64,000 nt of DNA from Allorhodopirellula heiligendammensis (GCF_007860105.1 NZ_SJPU01000001.1:1470118-1534117), one strand, 5' to 3'. Shown: positions 45,201 to 52,820, numbered from the stretch's first letter. Notes: a model not told the origin generated them from the sequence alone. Numbers and translations are program-made.

Positions 45201-45826
45201 CGTGGACGCGCCAGATGATCGATGCCATTTCGACTGGCAAAATTGCCGCTGATGCCATCCCGAGCGACGTGGTCGAGCAACTCAGGCGGCATGGCGATGC
45301 GAAAATAGCCAGCCTCGCGGTGGAGCAATTCGGAGCGAGCCAAGAGCACAACCCAGCGGAATCGATAAGGGAGATCGAGCGAATCCGCGCGGTGGTCGAA
45401 GATGGTACTGGGAACCCCTACGCAGGCGAGGCCATTTTCATGACACAATGTGCCGCCTGCCACCGGCTATTCCACAAAGGCGGTAACGTCGGCCCCGACT
45501 TGACGCCGTACCAACGAGGAAATTTGGACACTTTACTATCGAGCGTCGTACAACCGAGCGCTGAAATTCGAGAAGGGTTCGAGCAGGTTACGCTACTGAC
45601 ACTCGATGGTCGCCTCCTGACCGGATTCTTAACCGACCAAGACAATCAGATTGTTACGTTGCGAGGAAAGTCGGGTGAGGATATCCGCGTCGAACGCGAC
45701 GACATTGAATTGATCGAACCGGTCGGTCGCAGCCTCATGCCAGACGGGTTGCTCGATGAGCTCACCGACGAACAACTACGCGACTTTTTCGCTTACCTGC
45801 GAATCTCACAACCTATTAGCAACTAA
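42224..45826 (+). CDS. PVC-type propeller-HEAT-cytochrome c protein with N-terminal jelly-roll
   Basis: A 1200-residue exported protein. After a signal peptide (IRFVIAFLLSTLCGVNSPAMA) comes a galactose-binding-like jelly-roll (residues about 30-165, WYRTWFKPHP, HEVYLNGTKIGGGG). It is followed by the GDH-like beta-propeller (about 220-610), with FDSRGRLWVAQYRQYP, GRGGVWVMHTPYLLFYPD and ANGLVWGMDGWLYGAQGS. HEAT-type repeats follow (about 625-1030). The C-terminal cytochrome c has CAACH at 1076-1080 and GGNVGPDLTPY, and a closing SLMPDGLLDELTDEQLRDFF. This is the PVC haem-binding architecture. The propeller-plus-haem combination suggests a sugar or alcohol dehydrogenase that hands electrons to the haem. 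The jelly-roll may bind carbohydrate. Confidence 0.88.
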   Translation: MMSNASIRFVIAFLLSTLCGVNSPAMAAEWETVSVPGGQEFTGNAWYRTWFKPHPTFFTQHERDLFGESVILNIRDLPGAHEVYLNGTKIGGGGSFPPEYVDGRAGNHRYKIPSGSLVPDQWNELTVRVYTPDGDGSVEQGGFLSEAPFVMNYFWECVFAGDWEFRRGEDPPEFAGAVQTKPTTSAFDSFHESNRVLGEADTLVHGEKMSPADSLAAMKTPEDLTVELMLSEPLVAQPTHFSFDSRGRLWVAQYRQYPYPAGLKMISRDKYYRSHYDRVPPPPPHHDRGRDVISIHEDTDGDGEYDKHSVFQDELNMANAAVRGRGGVWVMHTPYLLFYPDANFDDVPDGPPVVHLQGFGLEDSHSVANGLVWGMDGWLYGAQGSTTSCHVTRPGMDAPDDPGIYFQGCMVWRYHPETHRFEIFSEGGGNNFGLEVDSGGRLFTGNNGGQTRGWHYLQGGLHLMQGTTPNKFGPVRNEFAFGHLPYIANEQPIPRFTHFATLVESTAMPPNYHDTFFSVEPLHNFVIASKRLVDGATFTTSDTEKVLTSEDPAFRPVYIANAPDGSILVADFYEQYIAHGQHYQSQIDPTTGRIFRLRGRDEPLENDLNLDAKDTDELIALLDHPNRWHRHTAVRLLGERKDPTSAAKLRQLVIDGSSHESLAALWALYQGFGLDPETALTGVAHDVPLLRYWTIRFICDDVGFANKRTVIGLTDSLGGPAVDDPTRVADDLFAAMLAQTEIEDNAEVRSQIAASARRLPVDQALRLVTAVLAHDEDVNDKYVPLLCWWVLENNLDRDRDAIMAMFEDPAFRRKPMVVKHILSRMMNGLALKGGNHDLQQCARLLELADGQAQTDALLAGFELAYAGRRMVGLPDQLVRALVDSGRSSLELNVRLGDESARDEAIGLLRNREADSQTRIVIARVLGEVKAHEALGSLLDVSVSATDPELQRASLTAVSVFEEPAIGERLVSEFGTFANEVRPAVFDCLLSRTAWTRQMIDAISTGKIAADAIPSDVVEQLRRHGDAKIASLAVEQFGASQEHNPAESIREIERIRAVVEDGTGNPYAGEAIFMTQCAACHRLFHKGGNVGPDLTPYQRGNLDTLLSSVVQPSAEIREGFEQVTLLTLDGRLLTGFLTDQDNQIVTLRGKSGEDIRVERDDIELIEPVGRSLMPDGLLDELTDEQLRDFFAYLRISQPISN

Positions 45827-45839
45827 ATTGATTGCCAAA

Positions 45840-45859
45840 GAACAAGGCCGCTAACTTGT
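45840..45859 (+). terminator. Weak hairpin after the propeller-haem gene
   Basis: AACAAG-gccgctaa-CTTGTT, 6-bp stem, 13 bases after the stop codon and followed by AAAG. No T-run, hence low weight. Confidence 0.25.
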
Positions 45860-45981
45860 TAAAGATCAATACAGGCGGCACGTCATCACTGGGTAATGAA
45901 TCCTGTCGCGGCATGCTGCCGTCGCTGGTGCAACTCTAGTCGACCACGTCAAACGGCCTTCCCACTCACAAAAGAACCGAC

Positions 45982-47139
45982 ATGATTCAAAGTCTTCTGC
46001 TGTCCATCGCCTTGGCATTGCTCCTCGCCAGTCCCGCGTATTCGCAGCTCGTGATCGACGCCAGCAAGTACGACTCGCTGCAAGCAGCTGCCGATGCGAT
46101 TCCGTCTGCAGGCGGTGTGCTACGGATTCCCGCAGGCGAGTACGAGATCACTCAGCCACTGCGCATCAAAACCGGCGACACACGTGTCGTGGGAGATGGC
46201 ACAGCGACTCATATCATTAATCAAAATACGGATGGTCAACCCGCGATCTTGATCGAGAACCCAGCCTATGCGAGTAAATCCACTCCACCGAAAGAGCGTC
46301 TCTGGCGAGTCAACCTCGCCAATCTGCGCGTCACGGGAAATAATAAAAGTGGAGCGGGAATCGAAGCCCGCTATATCGAGGAGATCTTCGTCCACGGTGT
46401 GACCAGCAGCTACCATGGCGGTGATGGGCTGAAACTTCACTATTGCTATGAAGACCCACGGATCAGCAACAATTTGTTTACATATAACAAACACGCTGGT
46501 TTGCAAATCGAAGCCTGTCACGACATTATCGTGTCAGCCAACCAGTTCGAAGAAAACCAGGACGGCGTTCGCTGCATCGATTCGTTTAACCTCACCATGA
46601 GCGGAAATAATTTAGACGACCATCTCGGCGATGGGTTGGTGATCGAAAATACGTATGGCAATGTTATTGCGTCCAACATGATCGAAGAGTGCCAAGGATG
46701 GGCCATTGTCCTGGATCGCGATTGCTATGGAACGACTGTTTCAGCCAATGTCATCGCCCATGATTTTGGCGGTGGGATTGACTTACGCGACGCTCACGGA
46801 TGTGCGATTTCGGCGAACACGTTCACAATTGTGAAGAATGCGGCGATCGCAGTTCGCGAATCATCCGCCAGCATCACGATTAGTGCCAATAACTTCAGTG
46901 ACACCTGGATTGGCAACGATCCTGATGGCAAACCACTGCAAAAACGTAGTGACGAGTCATCGAAGACCGAGCAGACCCCCAACGAAGCAACGGGTGTCCT
47001 CCTGCAAGATTGCGAAGGCATCGTCATTTCGGGAAACCTCTTCTCAAGGCTGGCTACTGAGTCTGTTCGCCAAGAGGGTCACTGCCAACGTATCTTGATC
47101 AACAACAACGGTGAAATGCGACGTGGTGATCAAAACTGA
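45982..47139 (+). CDS. Secreted right-handed parallel beta-helix protein
   Basis: A 385-residue protein with a signal peptide (SLLLSIALALLLASPAYS) and a pectate-lyase-superfamily start (IDASKYDSLQAAADAIPSAG with GVLRIPAGEYEIT). From about residue 110 it is built of rungs of around 22 residues with repeating N and I ladders (NLFTYNKHAGLQIEACHDI, SANQFEENQDGVRCIDS, SANVIAHDFGGGIDLRDAHG). A typical carbohydrate-binding or cleaving beta-helix fold is clear; the catalytic residues are not. It follows the propeller-haem gene in the same direction and belongs with the locus. Confidence 0.82.
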   Translation: MIQSLLLSIALALLLASPAYSQLVIDASKYDSLQAAADAIPSAGGVLRIPAGEYEITQPLRIKTGDTRVVGDGTATHIINQNTDGQPAILIENPAYASKSTPPKERLWRVNLANLRVTGNNKSGAGIEARYIEEIFVHGVTSSYHGGDGLKLHYCYEDPRISNNLFTYNKHAGLQIEACHDIIVSANQFEENQDGVRCIDSFNLTMSGNNLDDHLGDGLVIENTYGNVIASNMIEECQGWAIVLDRDCYGTTVSANVIAHDFGGGIDLRDAHGCAISANTFTIVKNAAIAVRESSASITISANNFSDTWIGNDPDGKPLQKRSDESSKTEQTPNEATGVLLQDCEGIVISGNLFSRLATESVRQEGHCQRILINNNGEMRRGDQN

Positions 47140-47150
47140 TTGGATCTGCC

Positions 47151-47170
47151 GGGGCAGGGCAGGGCGGTCC
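47151..47170 (+). repeat. Intergenic GGGGCAGGGCAGGGCGG motif, copy 2
   Basis: GGGGCAGGGCAGGGCGGTCC in the 51-base gap between two converging genes, in the same orientation as the copies at 16158 and 49919. Confidence 0.6.
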
Positions 47171-47190
47171 TTGCGAACCGCACCAGCCAC

Positions 47191-48834
47191 TCAGTCCAGC
47201 AAAATCTTCCAGCGGCCTGCCGAACGCTGAGCGTGGAACTTGGCGCTAGTACCTCGGATATTCAAAATTAAACCGTTCGCGTTGACTTGCGCTGTCCAAT
47301 TGGATTGCTGCGAGGGAGCCATCGCAATGACTTGGTCGAGCGCAAGAATCAGGCGACCACGATAGGTCGCCAACTCCGAGATGAGCTGCTGTCGGGGCTG
47401 AGTATGGTCCGCTGTCGACTCATTGAACAACACGCACTCGTCAACGAATGTCGCGAACTCTTTCTGCTCGAGGTACCCCAACGCAAGTTGCATGTCGTCC
47501 ATGAATGTGGCCATCATGCCGTCGAGACGCTCCTGCTTCGTTCTTAACGCTCGATAGGCGTCTTCGCGATTGACTTTCTCAAGTGGAATCCGCCGGACCT
47601 TACCGTCGGACATCAATAGAACGAGCAAATTATTGTCGACGTCGATCTGCCTCGCTTGAATGCTGCCCCGACCTTTGACATCCCGCCACGTTTCCAATGG
47701 AAAGGATTCAAATTCCTTGAGTTGTGACTCAGTGAAAGATTGTTGCGGCGGCTGAAGTACGTCGAGATTAACGACCTCGCGTGCTGCTCGCGTGCCCAAC
47801 GCTCCCCAAATCCCGTACGGGCTTGGCGAACCTGGTGGAGCGGGCGTTCCGTTTGGGTAGTCTCCGATCGCGACGGACGGACTGTCTGCCTGGCCGGCAT
47901 CGATCGTATCAGATACAAACGCGACCTTGCCATCGGACATCAACACATGCACGCCACCGTCATGATGACTCGAGGCCGACATCACGCCTTCTAAGAGCCC
48001 TTTGTCCGAAGTACAGGAGGGCGAATTTGGTGGCAGAATGGTTTGGAATCCGATCGATAGAAGTGATCCGTCGGCCCACACTGCCGGCCGGGGATCATCC
48101 CAGAAGTCGGTCGCGGCATCTTGATGAGCGACTAGGCAGCGTGACGGATCAGCGATCATTCCCGTGACATTCTTAGCGGTACGGGTCCCCGTGAGCTTGC
48201 CCTCGGTCATCATTAGAGTATTTGAGAGTCCATCTAGAACGTCTCGAAAGCGGACTTGATGTTGACGAATGAACAACCCACGTGTGGTGGCTCGGTTGTC
48301 GCCATAAGGCGGTTCAGCATCCAACCATGCCGCTCCGACGTTTTCGATTGCGTCGCCATAATTCAAAAGGTAACTCGATGCGACTTTGTTTTCATCATGT
48401 GCCGGATCGTCGGGGCACACGAGCGCGTCAGGACGCCGCGACCAAGGCGAGTATTTGCTGGGTGGATACCAAGGCACCGGCCCCATTGCTGGAAAATACT
48501 CACCGTTCTCCGACCTCGGATTGGCGATATCCTGCCACAATGCCTGCTGTTCGATAAATGGTGTCACACCGACTAAACCACACAGCCGATTGGCATTTCC
48601 GAGCATCGGTTCGGACTCACTGCCCGCTGATGTGCCGCCGCTTCCAAAGGGCAATTGGTTATACGCCGAGTGATAATTATGGAAACCAAGCCCAATCTGC
48701 TTGAGATTGGCGGAACACGAATTCATTCGCGCCGTCGCCCGCATGCGTGAGACGGACATGGACAGTAGCGAGACCGCAACGAGAGCGAGCATCGCTCCCC
48801 CAGTCAAATCAATTAGCGTCAGTCGACGGCTCAT
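47191..48834 (-). CDS. DUF1559-type protein with C-terminal SHD1-like region
   Basis: About 547 residues from the ATG at 48834, four codons after an upstream ATG. It starts with a short basic leader and hydrophobic helix (RLTLIDLTGGAMLALVAVSLLS), but it lacks the usual FTLVELLV text, so processing as a pilin is doubtful. The DUF1559 signatures are there: SCSANLKQIGLGFHNYHSAY, DGLSNTLMMTEGKL and HVLMSDGKVAFVSD. After about residue 365 there is an SLA1-homology-domain-1-like stretch: ETWRDVKGRGSIQARQIDV, LLVLLMSDGKVRRIPLEKVN, REDAYRAL. The remaining 130 residues are helical and end in a small beta part. SHD1 is a module first known from yeast endocytic adaptors and is common in planctomycetes. 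Confidence 0.78.
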   Translation of the reverse strand: MSRRLTLIDLTGGAMLALVAVSLLSMSVSRMRATARMNSCSANLKQIGLGFHNYHSAYNQLPFGSGGTSAGSESEPMLGNANRLCGLVGVTPFIEQQALWQDIANPRSENGEYFPAMGPVPWYPPSKYSPWSRRPDALVCPDDPAHDENKVASSYLLNYGDAIENVGAAWLDAEPPYGDNRATTRGLFIRQHQVRFRDVLDGLSNTLMMTEGKLTGTRTAKNVTGMIADPSRCLVAHQDAATDFWDDPRPAVWADGSLLSIGFQTILPPNSPSCTSDKGLLEGVMSASSHHDGGVHVLMSDGKVAFVSDTIDAGQADSPSVAIGDYPNGTPAPPGSPSPYGIWGALGTRAAREVVNLDVLQPPQQSFTESQLKEFESFPLETWRDVKGRGSIQARQIDVDNNLLVLLMSDGKVRRIPLEKVNREDAYRALRTKQERLDGMMATFMDDMQLALGYLEQKEFATFVDECVLFNESTADHTQPRQQLISELATYRGRLILALDQVIAMAPSQQSNWTAQVNANGLILNIRGTSAKFHAQRSAGRWKILLD

Positions 48835-48996
48835 TTTCTTCCCCAATTATCGTTTACGGAGTTTGAATGTTCCTTCATTGTAGCGGATTGCAGATTCGCC
48901 AATGCGATCGACACGGACACGTATCGGGGACGGAAGTAGATGAGTCCGAAGAGACGCTCGCTTCGATTGAGCTGATCAAAGATATGTTTTCGCAGC

Positions 48997-49908
48997 TCAG
49001 TCCAGCACATCATCCGGTAAGGGCTCGCCGCCTTGCGGTGTGATGAGGGCGTTGACGGTCATGGGCGCTGTCGTTTCAGGAAGAAAGTGGCTTCGTCCAT
49101 CGACGGTGACAACGCATGCTCCACCGTCGGTCACACCGCCGAGATCTGTTCCGCTGGATGAATTGATTGCACCGGCAGATCTTGCGAAATCGAGGTCAGC
49201 CGGTTCCGTCCAAATGCTCGGCGCGGAGCTCTCAACTAATAGGATGGTTTGTGTGGCACCATCGATTACTTGCTTAGGCCCAAGTGGCCCCGAACTGGGA
49301 AATAGCGTTCCCGCTCCGGTAACCAGATGATACACCGTCTCCGTAGCCCATGAATTGGTATCGGGATGACGGTAGATCGTTGGCATGCCGCGATAACTAA
49401 TCTGTTGGTTTTGAGCACTGTCCCAGGACGCACCGAGATCAAATTGGTCGTAGAGTTCTTCTTCGCCGAGGTAGGGTAGGATTGCTACCCGCCACGACAA
49501 CAGCGGATTACCGGCGTGATCGAGAATCGCCGGGGCAGGGTAGATGCCATGGTCAGCAGCATAGGCGTTGAGCGCTTGAGCAATCTTTTCTAAGTTCTTC
49601 ATGCTGCCCATTCGTGTTCGCCCCGTCCGCAACTTTGCCGCCGTTGTACCGCCGACACGCACGATCGCGATTCCAGCGGCACCGACGATCAATAGCATCA
49701 CCACAGCGACCGCCACCCACGCCACCGAGCGTTTGCGTCGCGTTCGCGCGGGACGCTGCACATGCGGACCATTCGCGCGGGCACCGGGTGCAAAATTGGG
49801 CAGTGTGATCTCATGACCGCAAACCACGCACTCACCAGACTGGCCGCTGAATGCATCGTCGACCTCCGTGCGTGTGTCGCAATGTGGGCAGGTAAATAGG
49901 TAGGGCAT
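48997..49908 (-). CDS. Zinc-ribbon, single-pass membrane DUF1559-like protein
   Basis: About 303 residues from the ATG at 49908, which begins MPYLFTCPHCDTRTEV; a longer start is less likely. The first 40 residues form a zinc ribbon (CPHC...CVVCGHE). A basic linker and one transmembrane helix (VAWVAVAVVMLLIVGAAGIAIV, about 60-82) follow. The outer part resembles the DUF1559 fold: SMKNLEKIAQALNAYAADHG, LSWRVAILPYLGEEELYDQF and late VVTVDGRSHFLP. The architecture thus puts a DNA- or protein-binding type zinc ribbon inside and a pilin-like domain outside. It is transcribed toward the SHD1-bearing gene with about 160 bases between them. Confidence 0.75.
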   Translation of the reverse strand: MPYLFTCPHCDTRTEVDDAFSGQSGECVVCGHEITLPNFAPGARANGPHVQRPARTRRKRSVAWVAVAVVMLLIVGAAGIAIVRVGGTTAAKLRTGRTRMGSMKNLEKIAQALNAYAADHGIYPAPAILDHAGNPLLSWRVAILPYLGEEELYDQFDLGASWDSAQNQQISYRGMPTIYRHPDTNSWATETVYHLVTGAGTLFPSSGPLGPKQVIDGATQTILLVESSAPSIWTEPADLDFARSAGAINSSSGTDLGGVTDGGACVVTVDGRSHFLPETTAPMTVNALITPQGGEPLPDDVLD

Positions 49909-49918
49909 GCGATTTAGA

Positions 49919-49938
49919 AGAGGGCAGGGCAGGGCGGC
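49919..49938 (+). repeat. Intergenic GGGCAGGGCAGGGCGG motif, copy 3
   Basis: AGAGGGCAGGGCAGGGCGGC, between the zinc-ribbon gene start and the dtd start. Confidence 0.55.
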
Positions 49939-49990
49939 TGTGAGGGAATACAATGATCACCTTCCTACCCTATCTTAGCGAGACTGATCA

Positions 49991-50443
49991 GTGAAAGTCA
50001 TCCTGCAGCGAAGCCTGCAAGCCAGCGTGCAAGTTGAAAATGAGATCGTCGGTCAGATCGAACAGGGTTTGGTCGCGTTAGTTGGGGTAGGGCAGGGCGA
50101 TAGCGAAGAAACCGTGCGTGCATTGGCTGAGAAAACGGTGAACCTGCGGATCTTTTCTGACGAGAACGGCAAGATGAACCGGAACGTGATCGAGTCGGGA
50201 GGCGGTATTCTCGTGATCAGCCAATTCACCTTGCTGGCTGATTGCCGGAAGGGCCGTCGCCCTTCGTTCACAGACGCCGCGCCACCGGATCGCGCAAAGG
50301 AGCTCTACGAGCTTTATGCCGAGCACCTCGCGGCGCGAAACATCTCCGTCGCCCGTGGCATCTTCGCGGCCGACATGCAGGTGAGCTTGATCAACGACGG
50401 CCCGGTCACGATTATCCTCGACTCCGCGGAGATCCAAGCGTAG
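49991..50443 (+). CDS. dtd: D-aminoacyl-tRNA deacylase
   Basis: Dtd removes D-amino acids (and Gly from tRNA-Ala) from tRNA in the cytosol, a homodimer acting through RNA-based chemistry. The 150-residue length is typical. Motifs: MKVILQRSLQASVQV at the N-terminus, LVALVGVGQGDSEE, the SQFTLLADCRKGRRPSF signature (residues about 77-93), and the NDGPVTIILDS C-terminus with the Gly-cis-Pro. The stop codon lies at the start of a two-hairpin repeat. An intergenic GC-rich repeat lies just upstream. Confidence 0.96.
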   Translation: MKVILQRSLQASVQVENEIVGQIEQGLVALVGVGQGDSEETVRALAEKTVNLRIFSDENGKMNRNVIESGGGILVISQFTLLADCRKGRRPSFTDAAPPDRAKELYELYAEHLAARNISVARGIFAADMQVSLINDGPVTIILDSAEIQA

Positions 50444-50524
50444 GTTCGGGCCATCGACCCGCGGGAGCAGATCGGTGCAGGCGAGGGAGATATCTCGGAC
50501 GGGATAATCGGTCCCATCCTATGA
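50441..50524 (+). repeat. Two-hairpin repeat, copy C
   Basis: It begins with the dtd stop codon TAG, then GGTTCGGGCCATCGACCCGC in place of the first dyad. It ends with GGACGGGA (50497-50504), TAATCGG, TCCCATCC (50512-50519). The linker is about 40 bases and longer than in the copies at 40912 and 42137. Confidence 0.6.
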
Positions 50525-50525
50525 G

Positions 50526-51386
50526 CTAACGCCACTCATCGCGGGGGAGGGTAGGGCGGTCGCGTGGATCAGCGATCCGCTTGGAATCGGATGGACCTGT
50601 TTGCCAAGCTTCCATGGGCGAAAACCCGGAGGCGGGTTGGCTTTGCTGCGAGGAACGCGATGGCAAGGTATATGGGCCGGGCCCAGCCGACCAGTCCGAT
50701 TCGGGTATGGAGTATCGCTCGCGTTCCAATCGCACCCGCTGGCGAAGCCGATCGAGGATTCCATGGTCACCCCACGCGACGTAACACAGCAACACGAGTT
50801 TGCCCCACACCGACACATTCGCCCACCAATCTTTCCCAAAGAATTTCAGTGCGGTTCCAAATGATTTTTTCACCCGCATCCCGCGACCACTGAAATCGAG
50901 ACTCCAGATCTCGTCCAAAATTAAATGGGTCAAAAAACCAACCAACACCGCGAGCGACTTGTAGACTCGAATCGCCTCGCTGGGGCAAGGCATGATCAGG
51001 TATGCGGCCACGCATGCACTGAACGCCGCCGGGATGCTGTGCCACATGCCGCGGTGGACTGTGTAACGCCGAAAAAATTCGACGACGACGAAACGAATCG
51101 TGACGTAAATCAGCATCGCCGCCAGCGCCATCGCTTCGTGAGAAAGCCCCATATCACGAAATCGTTCCACCATCAAAATGGGGATCACTGCTGACAGGAA
51201 CAGCGTCGTTTCGCGTAACGGAACGCCCGTGTCGGAATCGAGATCAGGCAGCATTCCCGCAACGCTACACAAGCCACCGGCAAGCAACGCACTTTCGATC
51301 GACATGCCCTGCGTGGCCACGCCCCAATACCCGTAGACAACGCCCACGACGGTGCTGGTCGAAATATGGGTTTTGAAGCCAGCCAA
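50526..51386 (-). CDS. YdjM/DUF457-type membrane-bound metal-dependent hydrolase
   Basis: A 286-residue inner-membrane protein with the family's start MAGFKTHISTSTVVGVVYG, metal ligands in AGMLPDLDSDTG and YTVHRGMWHSIPAAFSA, and four to five hydrophobic segments in the first 170 residues (TLFLSAVIPILMV, LAVLVGFLTHLILDEIWSLD). A long polar C-terminal tail from residue 215 is specific to this protein. The family includes LexA-regulated YdjM of E. coli, but the reaction is unknown. It is convergent with dtd; the tail-coding end carries a GGGTAGGGCGG segment, which is probably part of the coding sequence. Confidence 0.78.
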   Translation of the reverse strand: MAGFKTHISTSTVVGVVYGYWGVATQGMSIESALLAGGLCSVAGMLPDLDSDTGVPLRETTLFLSAVIPILMVERFRDMGLSHEAMALAAMLIYVTIRFVVVEFFRRYTVHRGMWHSIPAAFSACVAAYLIMPCPSEAIRVYKSLAVLVGFLTHLILDEIWSLDFSGRGMRVKKSFGTALKFFGKDWWANVSVWGKLVLLCYVAWGDHGILDRLRQRVRLERERYSIPESDWSAGPGPYTLPSRSSQQSQPASGFSPMEAWQTGPSDSKRIADPRDRPTLPRDEWR

Positions 51387-51718
51387 GAGAAGAACAGCGA
51401 TACAGGAGGAACGGCGGCGCCCGGAGCAGAGCAGGGCGATCGTAAAAAATTTGAAGAGGATTCACCCCTGCGATTAGCAAACTTCAGCCGCCTGTCGCCA
51501 CACCGGAAAATTGATCGATTGCTCTTCGCCCTGCTCCGTTCGTTCTGGTACAAGGCGAGGGTTACTTGCCGTTTTGGCGCTTAGCGGCGTGCTGATTTAC
51601 TAATCTGACGCGCCAGAGAGGCAGCCCATCTCGCTCCTCGCTGGCATCTCGGGTTAGTTTTTCATCAAAATAACTCTGTCCGAATGGATAGGCCCATTTC
51701 ACCAGCAAATTTGTTACT
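51387..51718. other. Divergent region before the CvpA gene
   Basis: About 330 bases, including a palindromic repeat at 51596-51658. The early part has a CGGCGCCCGGAGC patch and the rest no coding frame with typical codon use. Confidence 0.45.
51596..51658 (-). repeat. 63-bp palindromic repeat, copy 2
   Basis: Begins TTTACTAATCTGACGCGCCA and ends TGGCATCTCGGGTTAGTTT. The reverse complement aligns with 28676-28738 across the whole length at roughly 80% by eye. Both copies keep the outer TAAC/GTTA ends and GCGCCAG/CTGG arms. Confidence 0.65.
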
Positions 51719-52432
51719 GTGCAGACTTACGACATTCTCATGGCGATCGTTCTTATCGGTGCGATGCTCCTGGGCGCGCTGAAAGGATTTGCTTGGCAAC
51801 TCGCCTCGATCGTTTCGATCGTTGTCAGCTACGCCGTCGCATATCACTATCGCGAACCCTTCAGTCAGAACATTCAGGCAGAGCCGCCCTGGAATCGGTT
51901 TCTGGCGATGCTAATTCTGTTTGTCGGGACCTCCATCGTGATCTGGGTCGCGTTTCAAATGATTCACAGCACGATCGATCGCATGAAATTGAAAGAATTT
52001 GATCGTCATGTCGGCGCGCTCTTCGGGCTCGGCAAAGGCGCCATTTTCTGCACATTGATCACATTGTTCGCCGTCACCTTGCTCGGAGAAAAATCCAAAC
52101 ATGCGATCACGGCGAGTCGCAGCGGGCGTTGGATTGCGAGGTTGCTCGATCAATCCGACGCGGTCATGCCGGAGGAATTAGCCGCGGTGGTCCAGCCGTA
52201 TCTCGATCGCGCCGAATCACAACTCGAGTCGGCGGGAAACGCTCAGCCGTGGCTTGCCGGAGCCTCTCCAACAGCACGTGACGCCACGTCGTTTCCAGGC
52301 AATCCGTCGGCGCCAAATCCAACCTGGTCAACAGCTCAAAACCAAGCCTCGGCACCCGCGTCTCCGACCACGAATTTCGCTGCACCGCCACAGTGGCAGC
52401 AAGCCGCTCGGCCGGCTCCATGGCAGCGATAG
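51719..52432 (+). CDS. CvpA-family membrane protein
   Basis: A 237-residue protein starting at GTG 51719. Its first 150 residues hold four hydrophobic helices: YDILMAIVLIGAMLLGALKG with the family's G-x-x-xG-F pattern, LASIVSIVVSYAVAYHY, FLAMLILFVGTSIVIWVAFQM and KGAIFCTLITLFAVTLLGE. An LDRHVGALFGLGKG-like loop (here FDRHVGALFGLGKG) precedes the last helix. The tail from 175 is Ala/Pro/Ser rich and disordered. CvpA was first linked to colicin V production and is widely found as a membrane protein of uncertain function. Confidence 0.82.
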   Translation: MQTYDILMAIVLIGAMLLGALKGFAWQLASIVSIVVSYAVAYHYREPFSQNIQAEPPWNRFLAMLILFVGTSIVIWVAFQMIHSTIDRMKLKEFDRHVGALFGLGKGAIFCTLITLFAVTLLGEKSKHAITASRSGRWIARLLDQSDAVMPEELAAVVQPYLDRAESQLESAGNAQPWLAGASPTARDATSFPGNPSAPNPTWSTAQNQASAPASPTTNFAAPPQWQQAARPAPWQR

Positions 52433-52479
52433 AACAAGGACCGATCGGCGACGCGCCGGTCGGCCGGCGCTGCCGTCGG

Positions 52480-52567
52480 GCCCCAGCCCACTGAGCCGTC
52501 AGGCGCCAGCCCACCGAGCCGTCAGGCGCCAGCCCACCGAGCCGTCGGGCGCCAGCCCACCGACCGA
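52480..52567 (+). repeat. 23-bp tandem repeat, nearly four units
   Basis: Unit GCGCCAGCCCACCGAGCCGT followed by CAG, starting at 52480 (variant GCCCCAGCCCACTGAG), 52503, 52526 and 52549 (partial). The spacing is exactly 23. Single-base differences separate the units. Not a multiple of 3 and outside genes. Confidence 0.75.
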
Positions 52568-52756
52568 TATCCCAAGCGCACCTCGAGAGCACGTCACAAC
52601 GACCTGCGAAGCGCATCGCAACGCAGCACACGCATCACACTGGCGGAGCGGTTCGGCCTAATCTAGCTAAAACGAGCGTTTCAAGCGGATTGAATACAAC
52701 ATAAGAGGCATTATCGGACGTTGCGGGGCGGTTGGAATCGCTTGCCCATTCCTGCT

Positions 52757-52776
52757 GGGCAGGCTTTCGCCTGTCC
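52757..52776 (+). terminator. Hairpin between converging CvpA and accA
   Basis: GGGCAGGC-TTTC-GCCTGTCC, 8-bp stem with one G-T wobble, followed by GTTT on the plus strand. It could end transcripts from both sides, with only weak U-tract evidence. Confidence 0.4.
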
Positions 52777-52820
52777 GTTTGGGGATGACTTGGATGACTG
52801 GGCGGATGCCTGTGGGCGGC

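Larger units (their letters stand above)
52433..52820. other. Intergenic region after the CvpA gene, with tandem repeats and a hairpin
   Basis: 388 bases between the converging CvpA and accA genes. It contains a 23-bp tandem repeat (52480-52567), an A-rich stretch near 52680 and the hairpin GGGCAGGC-tttc-GCCTGTCC (52757-52776) followed by GTTT. The hairpin is a plausible bidirectional terminator. No coding frame looks real despite long open frames created by the repeat. Confidence 0.5.

Noticed and set aside
50085-50100. A GGGGTAGGGCAGGGCG match inside dtd
   Set aside because: It encodes the conserved GVGQGD segment of the enzyme, so it is counted only as a coincidence.
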